From: DAOUCP01 sp034432155
GTDB lineage: Bacteria > Chloroflexota > Anaerolineae > Epilineales > Epilineaceae
Assembly (NCBI GenBank): GCA_034432155.1
Contig: DAOUCP010000113.1
Location: forward strand, 1 to 64,000
Length of the DNA stretch: 64,000 nucleotides
Direction of reading: 5' to 3'
The notes under the pieces are model-generated. The model had not been told where the DNA came from. It did not search any database and saw only the letters and a list, made by a program, of their open reading frames with translations. The position numbers and the translations under genes were made by a program. Each line of letters opens with the position of its first letter. Within the stretch, counting starts at the first letter, position 1. Shown in pieces: positions 16,552 to 25,625 of the stretch.

Positions 16552-19500
16552 CTAGAATGGCACTGGCGGTCGGTCGCGCAAGCTCCAGCGGGAGGGAGGA
16601 GTCCATGGACTCCCGACCGACGTGCCAAGTTGAGCCCCTTTCACGGACCGCGTGGTGCCGCGACCCGGAGTGCTAGCGGCAACTCCGTCGACGTGGGCGA
16701 AGTTGGCATCGGCAGAGTCTGCCCCGGCGGAAGCTGCGCCGGCAAAGGCCGGATGCGCAGCCCCTGCCCCGGCGGACACCGGGCCTGCGGACCCCGGACC
16801 GGCGGAGGTCGGACTAGCCGACCGACGTAGGGCAGCGCTGCCTGCCACCGCGGCACGGCCGGGCCCCTTGGTAGCGGCGGACAAAGGGAGCCCGAGATCG
16901 GTCGCAAACCGCGGCATCAGTCGATAGCCCCCCTCGTAGGGTCGGCGGGCAGCGTATTGGCTTACGATGCCGGCGACTGCCCAACGCTGGCCACGTCGCA
17001 GCGGCGGACGGCGCAGCTTGGTGCGCGGATCGATCCGGATCCGGCACTCCCCTGAGCCGTCGTCCAGCCACACCGCGCTGCCGATCAGGCGCGTCACGCG
17101 ACCGCGGACGACGACCAGGCGGCCCTCGAACTCCTCACCCATCGCACCGCTGGCCACCGGCACCGGCTCGATTGGCGGCCAGGCCCAGTCATCGAGCCAC
17201 ACTTCCGTCGAGTGGGAGAGGACCAGTTGCCGCTCGCCATGGTAGCTACCCAGCGTACCACGGGCCGCCACCGGCGAGCCGACCGGCAGCGTTGGCAGCG
17301 CGCCATTCCGGACACCCAGGTAGAGGCGCAGACCGCTCGATGCGTCGCCGATGTACATGGTGCGTGCACCGAACAACCCCGCAGGCGCGAGAACAACGCC
17401 CCGCAGGGCCACGGCCTGGCCATCGGCGAGCTGGCGCACTGCCGCCAGGCCAAGATCGCGGTAGTCGGCGGCGGGCTTCGGCCCCTCGACCCGAGTGGCC
17501 AGCGGCGTCGGAGCCGCCGGCGGGGACGGTGAAGGCGCCAGCCGATTGGCCTCGCCCGGCGTCGCTTGGCAGTCCGCACGCCAGTCGCCGCCATCGGGCA
17601 GTCGACACAGCGAGCGATCGTAGCTCGGCCCGGTTTCCCAAGAGACCACGTCGGCGACCATGCCGTCGCGGCGCACGAGCCGCACCTCGTCGGCCCGGTT
17701 GCCGAGCGCCAGGCCCGACTCGGCGCGATGAATCACCCGAAAGCCCCGGGCGGCGATCACCTGGCCGTCGCGAAAGCGGAACGACCAACGTTCCGGCTCG
17801 CCCACCGTCAGGCGCCAGCCAGCCAGATCGACCGGGAAAGCCGAGCGGTTATACAGCTCGAGCCACTCGTCGGTGAAACCCGACGCTCCACTGGCATCCC
17901 AGTCCACCGTCCGCGGTGCCGGCAGTAGCTCGTTGATCACCACCTCGGGCGCCTGCGACTGGAGCACGCCCGCCTGGCCTGGAGACGGCACCGGTTGCGG
18001 CCACCAGTCCTCGGCGCAGTCGGTGTCCTGGTCGCGAGGAATGCGCTCGATGGACCAGCCCGGCGGCACCAAAGGCACCGCCGGGTCAAAGGCATCGAGG
18101 TTGCCGCCGTAGCTGACGGCGTCGCCCACCAACCCCGTCGGGTCGCGCACCCGCACCAGGTCGCCCTTGTTGGCGAGGCCATTGCCGATCCGCCCGTCGG
18201 GCACCACCCACACCGCGGCGCCACTCGCCTCCACCTCGCGCGCCACATCGCGGGAGGCGACGACGACGAGGTAGCCTCTTGGGGGCACCACCTGATCCCC
18301 TAAGCTGTCCCAGCTCACTGCATCGCCCACCGCCCAGCCCTTCGTTCGAACGGGAGCATCCGACCGATTGAACAGCTCCAACCACTCGTATGCCGAGTCG
18401 TCGCCCGAGGCCAAGGCGTCGTACAGCACCTCGGTGACTACCATCGGCAGGTAGGCCGGCGTCGGCACCACCGTGGCGCCAGGACCGGCGGTCGGCTGCC
18501 CTGGCCGCGTCGGCGTAGGCCGGACGGCACCAGGCGTGGTCGTAGGGCCGACCGTCCGTGTTGGCGTGGCGCGCCCCTCACCCGGTGTGGCCGAAGGGGC
18601 CTGCGTCGGGCCCGCAGGTGTGGGGGTTGGGTGGGGTGATCCATTCGGCCCACCGGGCGAGGGCGATAGGGAATCGGTCCAGGGTCCGCTGCCGTCCGGC
18701 AGTCGGGCGTAGCTACCGTCGGGGACGGTGCGAGGGTACTCCATCTCGTCGGCTGACGAGCCATCCGGTCGCAGGAGTCGCACCGTGTCGCGGTCGTTGT
18801 TGAGCACGATCTTGCTGTCCCGGCGAAAGAACAAGAGGTAGCCGCGGGAACGGAGCACCGTACCTTCCGGCAGGACGAAGGGTGCCGATCCACCGTCGGC
18901 GACGTCATCGAGTTGCCACCCACGAAGGTCCATGTCGACGTCAGCCAGACTGGTGAGCTCGATCCATTCGTCGTTCGCCGAAGCGGTTCCGTCGCCGTCC
19001 CAATCGACATCGCGTGGCGCCGCCAAGAACTCATTCAGCGCCACGTCGCCAAATGCCGCTGTCGGCACGGGATGCTCGCTCGTCGGCGGCCGAGGATTGT
19101 CCCCCGCGGCCTCGCCAGGCGTTGGCGACGGCTGATCGATCCAGTCGGCGGCCGAATCGGTGTCCGCTCCCGCGGGATACCGCTCCAGGCTGTGGCCAGC
19201 GGGCGCGCCGGGGACACTGGGATTCAGCAAGCCCACGTCATCGCCGTAGCTCATGCCGTCCACCAGTTCGCCCAGCGCGTTCAGCAGCCGCACCTGATCG
19301 CCGCTGTTGCCCAGGCCGTTGCCGATGCGACCGTCCAGCCGAACGACCCGTCCGGCAAACCCCGGATGGAGTTCCTCGAAGCCGTCTCCAGCGGCGACGA
19401 CCACGAACTCGCCGCTCGCCAGCTCGAGATCCGGCAGCGCGCTGGCAGATCGATTGTCACCGATCTGCCACCCGGACATCTTCACCGGTCCCGCGTCGGC

Positions 19501-19692
19501 GTTCCGCAGTTCGAGCCACTCGTAGGCTGCCTCGCTGCCCGACGTCGGAGGATCGTACTGCACCTCGTTGATGACGACCATCGGCCTCTGCGCCGCCGGC
19601 GCTGCAACGATGGTGCCCTTCGCTGCCAGACGGCCGGCCAGGGCAAGCCCCAGAGCCAGATAGGCTGAACGCGCCAGAACTGCCTTTCTCAC
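16552..19692 (-). CDS. Secreted multi-domain lamin-tail (LTD) protein
   Basis: A protein of 1046 residues. GTG 19692 is chosen because AGGAGGGAG is just upstream and a signal peptide follows. There are four lamin-tail-like domains (about 37-180, 215-345, 412-560 and 580-715), each with the pattern VxNEVxYD...EWLELxN...GWxxxD and a closing PSPTPGEA. Pro/Thr-rich linkers separate them, notably at 350-410. An OB-like domain with GVVLAPAGLFGARTMYIGD and GTLGSYHGERQLVLS follows (about 745-910). The last about 100 residues are Ala/Gly/Ser repeats encoded by GC-rich DNA repeats and look like a recently extended tail. The role is probably extracellular binding; in other bacteria LTDs accompany secreted nucleases or phosphatases, but no such catalytic domain is seen. 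Confidence 0.85.
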   Translation of the reverse strand: MRKAVLARSAYLALGLALAGRLAAKGTIVAAPAAQRPMVVINEVQYDPPTSGSEAAYEWLELRNADAGPVKMSGWQIGDNRSASALPDLELASGEFVVVAAGDGFEELHPGFAGRVVRLDGRIGNGLGNSGDQVRLLNALGELVDGMSYGDDVGLLNPSVPGAPAGHSLERYPAGADTDSAADWIDQPSPTPGEAAGDNPRPPTSEHPVPTAAFGDVALNEFLAAPRDVDWDGDGTASANDEWIELTSLADVDMDLRGWQLDDVADGGSAPFVLPEGTVLRSRGYLLFFRRDSKIVLNNDRDTVRLLRPDGSSADEMEYPRTVPDGSYARLPDGSGPWTDSLSPSPGGPNGSPHPTPTPAGPTQAPSATPGEGRATPTRTVGPTTTPGAVRPTPTRPGQPTAGPGATVVPTPAYLPMVVTEVLYDALASGDDSAYEWLELFNRSDAPVRTKGWAVGDAVSWDSLGDQVVPPRGYLVVVASRDVAREVEASGAAVWVVPDGRIGNGLANKGDLVRVRDPTGLVGDAVSYGGNLDAFDPAVPLVPPGWSIERIPRDQDTDCAEDWWPQPVPSPGQAGVLQSQAPEVVINELLPAPRTVDWDASGASGFTDEWLELYNRSAFPVDLAGWRLTVGEPERWSFRFRDGQVIAARGFRVIHRAESGLALGNRADEVRLVRRDGMVADVVSWETGPSYDRSLCRLPDGGDWRADCQATPGEANRLAPSPSPPAAPTPLATRVEGPKPAADYRDLGLAAVRQLADGQAVALRGVVLAPAGLFGARTMYIGDASSGLRLYLGVRNGALPTLPVGSPVAARGTLGSYHGERQLVLSHSTEVWLDDWAWPPIEPVPVASGAMGEEFEGRLVVVRGRVTRLIGSAVWLDDGSGECRIRIDPRTKLRRPPLRRGQRWAVAGIVSQYAARRPYEGGYRLMPRFATDLGLPLSAATKGPGRAAVAGSAALRRSASPTSAGPGSAGPVSAGAGAAHPAFAGAASAGADSADANFAHVDGVAASTPGRGTTRSVKGAQLGTSVGSPWTPPSRWSLRDRPPVPF

Positions 19693-19963
19693 GACGTCTC
19701 CCTCCTGGGAACGATCGCGCCGCAAACGGCCTGGGCGACCAACTGCAGCGCGGCCGGAGCATACGGCCGGGCGCGCAGCTTCGGAGAGGGACTCGGCGCC
19801 AGTTCGGCGCCACGTTGGCGACAAGCCGGGACCGCCGCCGGCCCCAGCCGCCGCGCCATCATTTCGACTGGCCGACTGGGGATGCTATTGTAGGGCCTGG
19901 CTCGACGGCTGCCGGCCCACCGCCGGCAACCGGCCGAGTGACGCGGAGTCATCCAAGCCGCCG

Positions 19964-21391
19964 ATGTCCTGCCGATCTCTGCGCCCGCACCTTCTCGTGG
20001 CCGGCCTCGCGGCCGCGGTAGGTGCCAGCTTGAGCAGCGCCACCGTCGTCACCTCCCAGGTCGTCGCAGCACCCGCCAGGCAACCACCGTCCACGAGCCC
20101 CGGCGAGCGCCCATCGGCGGTGCCGCCGGCACCGACGCTCATGCAGGGCGAGCCCCGACCCGCGGCGACGCAACCACCCCTCGCAGCGCCAGGCGAACCC
20201 CTATCGGTGGTCACCCAAGCGGTCAACGCACGTTCGGGGTCGCGCCGAGCGGTGGCCGCCACCCAACCGTTGGGACTGCTGATTCCCGATAGCGAGTTTG
20301 TCTATGGCCCGACGGGCTACGGCTTCGACACCGCCCGCTTCGTGTCCGAACAGCAGGGCTTCCTCGCCGGCTACGCCGAGGTCGTCGCGGGCCAGACGCT
20401 GTCTGGGGCCGAGATCATCGATCGCCTGGCGCGCGAACTGAGCCTTGGCCCTCGGATGCTTTTGACGCTGATGGAGATGCACAGCGGCTGGGTCACCGAA
20501 CCCCAGCCGGCCAACCAGCTCTATCCCGTGCCCGAGCCGGTGCCCGGTTTGGATGCTGCGCTCCGAATGGCCGCCGGTAGGCTCCTCACCGCGTACTACG
20601 AACACCGCCGTGGCGGCCAGCCTACCGTCCTGCTGGCCGACGGCAACCAGGTGACCATCCCTGGCTCGAATGCCGGCTCGTACGCTCTGCTGTCGTACTT
20701 TGCACGCGCCGAGAGTGCCCAGACCTTTGCCGCCCTCGGCGCCGCTAGTCGCTTCTACGTCACCTGGACCAGCTTATTTGGCGATCCCTACTTCTACGAC
20801 AGCAGCGCCACCTTGCCCCAGGCACCACAGGTCGCGCTGGAACTTCCGTTCCCCGCCGGGGAGATGTGGTTCTACGTGTCGGGCCCGCGCAGCGCTGCCG
20901 GCCCCTACGGGCCGCTCGCGGCCATCGATTTCGCCCCTCCGCCGCCCGAGACCAGTGACTGCGGACCTTCGTCCGCCTGGGTGCTGGCCGCAGCCTCAGG
21001 TCGCATCGCCCGCTCCGACCAGCGTGAGTTGGTCGTCGACCTCGATGGCGACGGCTTCGAGGGCAGTGGCTGGGTGCATGTGTACCGCCATCTGAGCCTC
21101 GTCGAACGCGCCTCCGAGGGGCAGCGCGTCAAGAGGGGCGATCGCCTTGGCCATCCGGGCTGCGAGGGCTCGGCCGGCCCGCCGGCTCGTGTCAGCTTCG
21201 CCCGTCGCTACAATGGCGAGTGGATTGCCGTCGACGACGCCCGGCAGCCGTTGCTCTTGGGCGGCTGGCTGGCGGTCCCCGGCCGGGCAGCGGGCGAGGG
21301 CTATCTGATCCATTCGGGGGCGACGACCTTGACCGCTGCGAATGCCAAGGTGCCTGGCAGCAATGGCGTCCTGGTCATGCCCACGCCGTGA
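19964..21391 (+). CDS. Secreted M23/LytM-like protein lacking zinc ligands
   Basis: A protein of 475 residues with a signal peptide (about 1-36) and a Pro/Ala-rich segment to about 95. The C-terminal region (about 300-430) follows the LytM order: AGPYGPLAAIDFAPPP, then WVLAAASGRI, VYRHLS, and GQRVKRGDRLGHPG. The metal-binding residues are altered: the first His position holds Arg or Tyr, the Asp is kept (IDF), and the HxH pair reads RVSFA. It is therefore probably a non-catalytic LytM domain, as in cell-wall hydrolase activators. No clear ribosome site precedes 19964; a weak TATTGT is at 19886. Confidence 0.6.
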   Translation: MSCRSLRPHLLVAGLAAAVGASLSSATVVTSQVVAAPARQPPSTSPGERPSAVPPAPTLMQGEPRPAATQPPLAAPGEPLSVVTQAVNARSGSRRAVAATQPLGLLIPDSEFVYGPTGYGFDTARFVSEQQGFLAGYAEVVAGQTLSGAEIIDRLARELSLGPRMLLTLMEMHSGWVTEPQPANQLYPVPEPVPGLDAALRMAAGRLLTAYYEHRRGGQPTVLLADGNQVTIPGSNAGSYALLSYFARAESAQTFAALGAASRFYVTWTSLFGDPYFYDSSATLPQAPQVALELPFPAGEMWFYVSGPRSAAGPYGPLAAIDFAPPPPETSDCGPSSAWVLAAASGRIARSDQRELVVDLDGDGFEGSGWVHVYRHLSLVERASEGQRVKRGDRLGHPGCEGSAGPPARVSFARRYNGEWIAVDDARQPLLLGGWLAVPGRAAGEGYLIHSGATTLTAANAKVPGSNGVLVMPTP

Positions 21392-21479
21392 TCGGCCGCT
21401 CGCGGGCAGGCAGGGACCAGACAGCGGTGATCGTCTTCAGCGATGAGCCTGATCCGCCGCTCGCAGGGAGACAGCGCCC

Positions 21480-22514
21480 ATGAGCTTCTATGCCTATGCC
21501 ACCCGGCTTCTACGACTCTGGCGACTGTGGGTGCTCGTGCTAGTGGGCATCGGTGTCGTCGCCAGCCTCGGCAGTCGGAACTTGCTGGCCCCGGCAGCCC
21601 GAACTTGCCCGCAGGCACCCACGCTGGGTCCGGACGTCGAGCCGCAGGTGCGCGAACGGCTGACCCGTTTACACGAACTGGGGCTCTTGTACTGCGGCGG
21701 CACCCAGGATACCTTCCAGTCGCTGGACGGGCTGGTGTACTGGGGATCGGATGGTCTGGTGAGCATCCTCTTCTTCCAGCTCACCCGGCCTGACGATGTA
21801 ACGGTAACCCGGTACGTCTTTGGTAGCGGCTATCCCCCCTCCCCCGTCGGCGATGGTCCAGCGCCAGGACTGGAGGCAGTAAGTGGCGAGCCGACGACGC
21901 TCAACCAGGCGCCCGCTGGATCGCCCTACTACTACCGTCTGGACGGCGCGCCAGCCGACGACGACTATGCCATCACCGTCGATCTCCGTGGCACCGCGCG
22001 CCAGAACCGCGGGCTCCAGAAGCGCAGCTTCTGGCGAGACCTCGACCAGCTCCTGGCGATCGTTCGGCACCGGACGTTGCATCCAGAAGTCGTCACCGGC
22101 CAAGCCCGGGTGGCCCTGCCTATCCTGCCAGATCGCTGGCGGGAGCTTCGAGCGCGCGAGGTCAATCCGGCCTTCGCCACCGAGAAGGGGAGGGCCAGTG
22201 TCAGCCGGCTGGAGGCGGCAAATCCCCTGTCACCGACGATCTACCAGCTGGTGAACGGTCCGCTGGCAAGCACCGTCTGGGTCGCCGGAGTGGTGACGGA
22301 CACGTTTCGGGCAGCCACACTGGCTGCGCCCGATGGACGCCTCGTCGCTCCGCTGGCCGTCACGATGTGGCGCAACAGCTTGCAGCGCGCCGTCGTGTCC
22401 ATCGCCTTCCCCGCCCAGAGCGCCGCCACGACGTACGAGCTGCGCCTCGGTTCGCCCGGCATGGGGGAGCCCACCGCCACCGGGCCCTGGGCACTGCCCG
22501 TTCGGTTCCCGTAG
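21480..22514 (+). CDS. Membrane-anchored extracytoplasmic protein, unknown
   Basis: A protein of 344 residues. AGGGAG lies about 9 bases before ATG 21480. One N-terminal transmembrane anchor (about 16-32) is followed by an extracytoplasmic domain. The sequence near 55-75 (VRERLTRLHELGLLYCGG) and an aromatic patch (GSPYYYRLDG) are the only marked features; the C-terminal about 90 residues look like an immunoglobulin-type beta-sandwich. It follows the LytM-like gene by 88 bases and may be co-transcribed. I do not recognise the family. Confidence 0.7.
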   Translation: MSFYAYATRLLRLWRLWVLVLVGIGVVASLGSRNLLAPAARTCPQAPTLGPDVEPQVRERLTRLHELGLLYCGGTQDTFQSLDGLVYWGSDGLVSILFFQLTRPDDVTVTRYVFGSGYPPSPVGDGPAPGLEAVSGEPTTLNQAPAGSPYYYRLDGAPADDDYAITVDLRGTARQNRGLQKRSFWRDLDQLLAIVRHRTLHPEVVTGQARVALPILPDRWRELRAREVNPAFATEKGRASVSRLEAANPLSPTIYQLVNGPLASTVWVAGVVTDTFRAATLAAPDGRLVAPLAVTMWRNSLQRAVVSIAFPAQSAATTYELRLGSPGMGEPTATGPWALPVRFP

Positions 22515-22591
22515 TGGCGCATCCCCCGCTCCCATCCCACGCGCGAGGCTGCGCCCTGAACGCTTCGCCCCCATCCGAGGACCTGACTGCC

Positions 22592-23443
22592 ATGGCCGTT
22601 GCATCGGAACCGGAGAGCCTTGATGGCCTGCTGGCAGCGGCCGTGGAGATCGCACAGGCGGCCGGCGCGCTCATCCTGTCGCGCTTCCATGACGTGCATC
22701 GCGAGTCGCACAAGGGTTCGGCGCACAACCTAGTGACCGAGGTCGACCACGCCTCCGAGGAGCTCATCGTCGGCCACCTGCGGCGCCGCTTCCCTCACCA
22801 CGCCGTGGTCGCCGAGGAAGCCCATCGGCTGGCCGGCGATTTGCTCACCTGGTACGTGGATCCCCTGGACGGCACGAACAATTTCGCCCACGGCTATCCT
22901 GTGTTCGCCGTGAACCTTGCCGTGGCAAAGGGCGAAGAGGTCCTGGCGGCCGTCACCTACGATCCAACGCGGCACGAGCTGTTCACCGCGCTGCGTGGTG
23001 GCGGGGCGTGGCTGAACGGCAAGCCGATGCGCGTGTCCGGGCGCGATCGACTCGAAGAGTCGCTCGTGGCCACCGGCTTTCCGTACGACAAGGCCACCAA
23101 CCCCGACAACAACTTGGTCGAGTTCGCAGCCATCATGCCCCGCGTTCGCGGCATCCGGCGCGGCGGCAGCGCGGCACTCGACCTGGCCTACGTTGCCTGC
23201 GGCCGACTCGACGGCTACTGGGAGCGGGGCATGAACGCCTGGGACGTGGCGAGCGGTCTGCTGTTGGTCTCCGAGGCTGGCGGCCAGGTTACGGATTACG
23301 ACGGCCGCGAGCCCACTCTGACCGGCGGTCGCCACGTAGCCACGAACGGTCGGCTTCATCCGCGCCTCTTGGAGCGGCTGCAATGGGCACGGGGCCGTAG
23401 CGCGTCGCACGCGCAGGAGGGCGCAAGCGCCTCGCATGGCTGA
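22592..23443 (+). CDS. Inositol monophosphatase family protein
   Basis: A protein of 283 residues, normal for the family. Mg-binding motifs are complete: the Glu-rich site AEEAH (about 71-75), WYVDPLDGTNNFAHG (about 86-100), and NAWDVASG in the C-terminal half. It dephosphorylates inositol monophosphate or a related sugar phosphate. ATG 22592 is the first start after the upstream gene; the open frame extends back into that gene, which is ignored. Its stop overlaps the next gene's start by 8 bases. Confidence 0.9.
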   Translation: MAVASEPESLDGLLAAAVEIAQAAGALILSRFHDVHRESHKGSAHNLVTEVDHASEELIVGHLRRRFPHHAVVAEEAHRLAGDLLTWYVDPLDGTNNFAHGYPVFAVNLAVAKGEEVLAAVTYDPTRHELFTALRGGGAWLNGKPMRVSGRDRLEESLVATGFPYDKATNPDNNLVEFAAIMPRVRGIRRGGSAALDLAYVACGRLDGYWERGMNAWDVASGLLLVSEAGGQVTDYDGREPTLTGGRHVATNGRLHPRLLERLQWARGRSASHAQEGASASHG

Positions 23444-24041
23444 GTTTCTCGCGACCCGTGAGGTGCCGGGCGGCACGCGGATCACCATCGTCATCGGCGA
23501 TCTTTGTGATCAGTCGGTGGATGCCATCGTGAACGCCGCCAACAGCCGGCTCGCCCACGGCGGTGGTGTCGCCGCCGCCATCGTCCGTCGGGGTGGGGAA
23601 GAGATCCAGCGGGAGAGCGATCGCTGGCTGCGCCAGCACGGGCTGGCGACCCACGATCGACCGGCCTTGACGGGCGCCGGGCGACTACCTTGCCGGGCCG
23701 TCATCCATGCCGTAGGGCCGGTGTGGCGTGGTGGCGAAGCCGGGGAGGACGAGGCACTGGCCACGGCTTATCGCGCCAGCCTGCGGCTGGCGAAGGAGCA
23801 AGGATTCGAAAGCCTCGCCATGCCGTCGATCAGCACCGGCATCTTCGGCTTTCCACTGCCCCGCGCTGCCCGGATTGCGGTGGCCGCGGTGGCCGACTTC
23901 TTGCGCCTCCACCCCCAAGGCCCCGTCCGCGAAGTGCGCTTCGTGCTGCGCGATGCGGCGACGGCGGCGGTGTATGCGACCGCCCTGAACGAACTCGAGC
24001 TCGCCGATTCGGATGAGGCCGCCCTCCCTGAATCACCCTGA
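23436..24041 (+). CDS. Macrodomain protein (ADP-ribose-derivative hydrolase)
   Basis: A protein of 201 residues. The ADP-ribose binding motifs are present: GDLCDQSVDAIVNAANSRL (about 21-40) with GGGVAAAI after it, and SISTGIFGFP (about 131-140). Members hydrolyse O-acetyl-ADP-ribose, ADP-ribose phosphate or protein ADP-ribosylation. It is translationally coupled to the inositol monophosphatase gene (8-base overlap). The last residues (ELADSDEAALPESP) lie in the first unit of a tandem repeat that continues past the stop. Confidence 0.9.
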   Translation: MAEFLATREVPGGTRITIVIGDLCDQSVDAIVNAANSRLAHGGGVAAAIVRRGGEEIQRESDRWLRQHGLATHDRPALTGAGRLPCRAVIHAVGPVWRGGEAGEDEALATAYRASLRLAKEQGFESLAMPSISTGIFGFPLPRAARIAVAAVADFLRLHPQGPVREVRFVLRDAATAAVYATALNELELADSDEAALPESP

Positions 24042-24105
24042 GCTCGCCGATTCGGATGAGGCGCCCTCCCCGGACCAACCTGAGCTCGCCGATTCGGATA
24101 CAGCC
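23997..24105. repeat. 42-43-bp tandem repeat, 2.5 copies, beginning inside a coding region
   Basis: GAGCTCGCCGATTCGGAT recurs at 23997, 24040 and 24082. The first unit is coding (C-terminal end of the macrodomain gene, including its stop); the other two are downstream. The rest of the 360-base spacer 24042-24401 shows nothing. Confidence 0.85.
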
Positions 24106-24401
24106 CCTGCCTGAGGTGCCGGCGGCGGCACGGGGCTCACGACGGATCGCTGCACCAGGACCTCCCAGGCGTCGCACTCGATCGCGTGACCGATCGTCAC
24201 AGCGTAAACGGGACACCAAGCCCTCCGAGCCGTCAGACTCGCCCCGGCGGGCCATCCGTGCTAAGGTCGGGGCGCGAAGGGCGGTGCCGCACGGCCGGTT
24301 CCACGCTGTGCAGAGCGCACCGTGACTCCAACGGGGCCAACGGACCATCGGCCGCCGTGGTCCGTGGTTCGTGACCCACCGGCAACGAGAGGTGACGGAC
24401 G

Positions 24402-25526
24402 ATGCATCGAAACCGAGCATGGATTCTGCCCCTGTGTCTGTCGATTGCCGCGACGCTCGTGAGCGGCTGTCTGGGCATGCGCTCGGAGGGTGGCCCCCCA
24501 CCCACCGGCGCAACGGCTGAGCTTTCCCCCTGGCAGATGCTTAGCGTCACCGTCGCGCCACAGCCTGTGCCATGTCCGGATGACCCCGCGAAAAGCTGTC
24601 TCGAAGTTCGCTTCGGCCCGGGCGAGCCATACCAGGCTCTCGCCGAGCCTATCGAGGGCTTCGCTTACGAGGCGGGCTACGAGTACGAACTGGTCGTCGA
24701 ACGTCAGACGTCGGCCACCCCGGCCGCCAGCGGCCAGGCAGTCCGCTACCGCCTGATCCAGGTGGTCGCCAAGGTTCCGGCGACTGCGGTGCCGGCCACC
24801 CCAGGCTCCCAGAGTGGCCTACTCGAAGGCCGCATCTGGCAGCTCGTAACGCAACGCTCGGCAACAGGAGAGACGGTGCCGGCACTCGCCGGCACGCCGG
24901 TCGAAGCCCGATTCGTCGAGGGCAACGTGGCCGGCAATACGGGCTGCAATAGCTACAATGCCGCCTACGTTCTGCAGGGCCAAAGCCTCACGATCCAGCC
25001 ACCGGTCACCACCTTGATCGGGTGCGACAAGGAGCGCATGACGCAGGAGAAGGCGTTCCTGGCTAACTTGAGCGCTGTGCGCAGCTTCCAGATCGAGGAT
25101 GAGCGTCTCGTTCTGCACGATGAGGCTGGCGCGACGCTCGCCACCTTCCGCGCTGCTGTCAGCGCCGCCAGCTCGACCGCCTCGCTGACAGGCACCGTTT
25201 GGCGCTGGGTGGCGTCCTACTATGCGAACGAGACGGCGACGGTAGTCGACGATCCCACCAAGTACACGCTGGAGTTCAGACCCGAGGGCGAGCTGGAGGT
25301 CCAGGCCGACTGCAACACGCTCATCGGCTCGTACCGCGAGGAGAACGGCGGGCTCACCATCCGGCTCGAGACGACTACGTTGGCCGTTTGCCCGGAGGGT
25401 TCCCTGGCGGAGAAGTTCCTCGCCGAGCTCAAGGACGTCGCCACCTACGTTCTGCCCGAGGCCGGGACACTCGTCCTCAACATGAAGATGGACGCGGGCG
25501 ATCTGCAGTTCACCGCGGCACCCTAG
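24402..25526 (+). CDS. META-domain lipoprotein with two META repeats
   Basis: A protein of 374 residues. The signal peptide ends in a lipobox (LVSGC, Cys23), so it should be lipid-anchored. After an N-terminal domain (about 40-130, resembling DUF4377) come two META domains: about 140-255 (LEGRIWQLVT ... NTGCNSYNAAY ... TTLIGCDKERMTQEKAF) and about 260-374 (LTGTVWRWV ... ADCNTLIGSY ... TTLAVC). META domains occur in HslJ-type stress and motility proteins. GAGAGGTGA lies before ATG 24402. Confidence 0.88.
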   Translation: MHRNRAWILPLCLSIAATLVSGCLGMRSEGGPPPTGATAELSPWQMLSVTVAPQPVPCPDDPAKSCLEVRFGPGEPYQALAEPIEGFAYEAGYEYELVVERQTSATPAASGQAVRYRLIQVVAKVPATAVPATPGSQSGLLEGRIWQLVTQRSATGETVPALAGTPVEARFVEGNVAGNTGCNSYNAAYVLQGQSLTIQPPVTTLIGCDKERMTQEKAFLANLSAVRSFQIEDERLVLHDEAGATLATFRAAVSAASSTASLTGTVWRWVASYYANETATVVDDPTKYTLEFRPEGELEVQADCNTLIGSYREENGGLTIRLETTTLAVCPEGSLAEKFLAELKDVATYVLPEAGTLVLNMKMDAGDLQFTAAP

Positions 25527-25591
25527 TCTCACGCACCGGTCGCCCTGACAGGTGCGCCGCGCATGACGCGACGGCCCGTGAGGGTCGGCAC

Positions 25592-25619
25592 TTGACGTCG
25601 GGATCACGCCTGTTACCAT
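25592..25619 (+). promoter_or_regulatory. Sigma-70-type promoter, leaderless, for the dehydrogenase gene
   Basis: TTGACG at 25592-25597, 16-base spacer, TACCAT at 25614-25619. The expected start site falls on or next to the ATG at 25626, so the mRNA would be leaderless; no Shine-Dalgarno is present. Confidence 0.6.
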
Positions 25620-25625
25620 AGCGCC

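Noticed and set aside
22367..22591. Upstream extension of the inositol monophosphatase frame
   Set aside because: It overlaps the previous gene and lacks family similarity; the family begins near ATG 22592.
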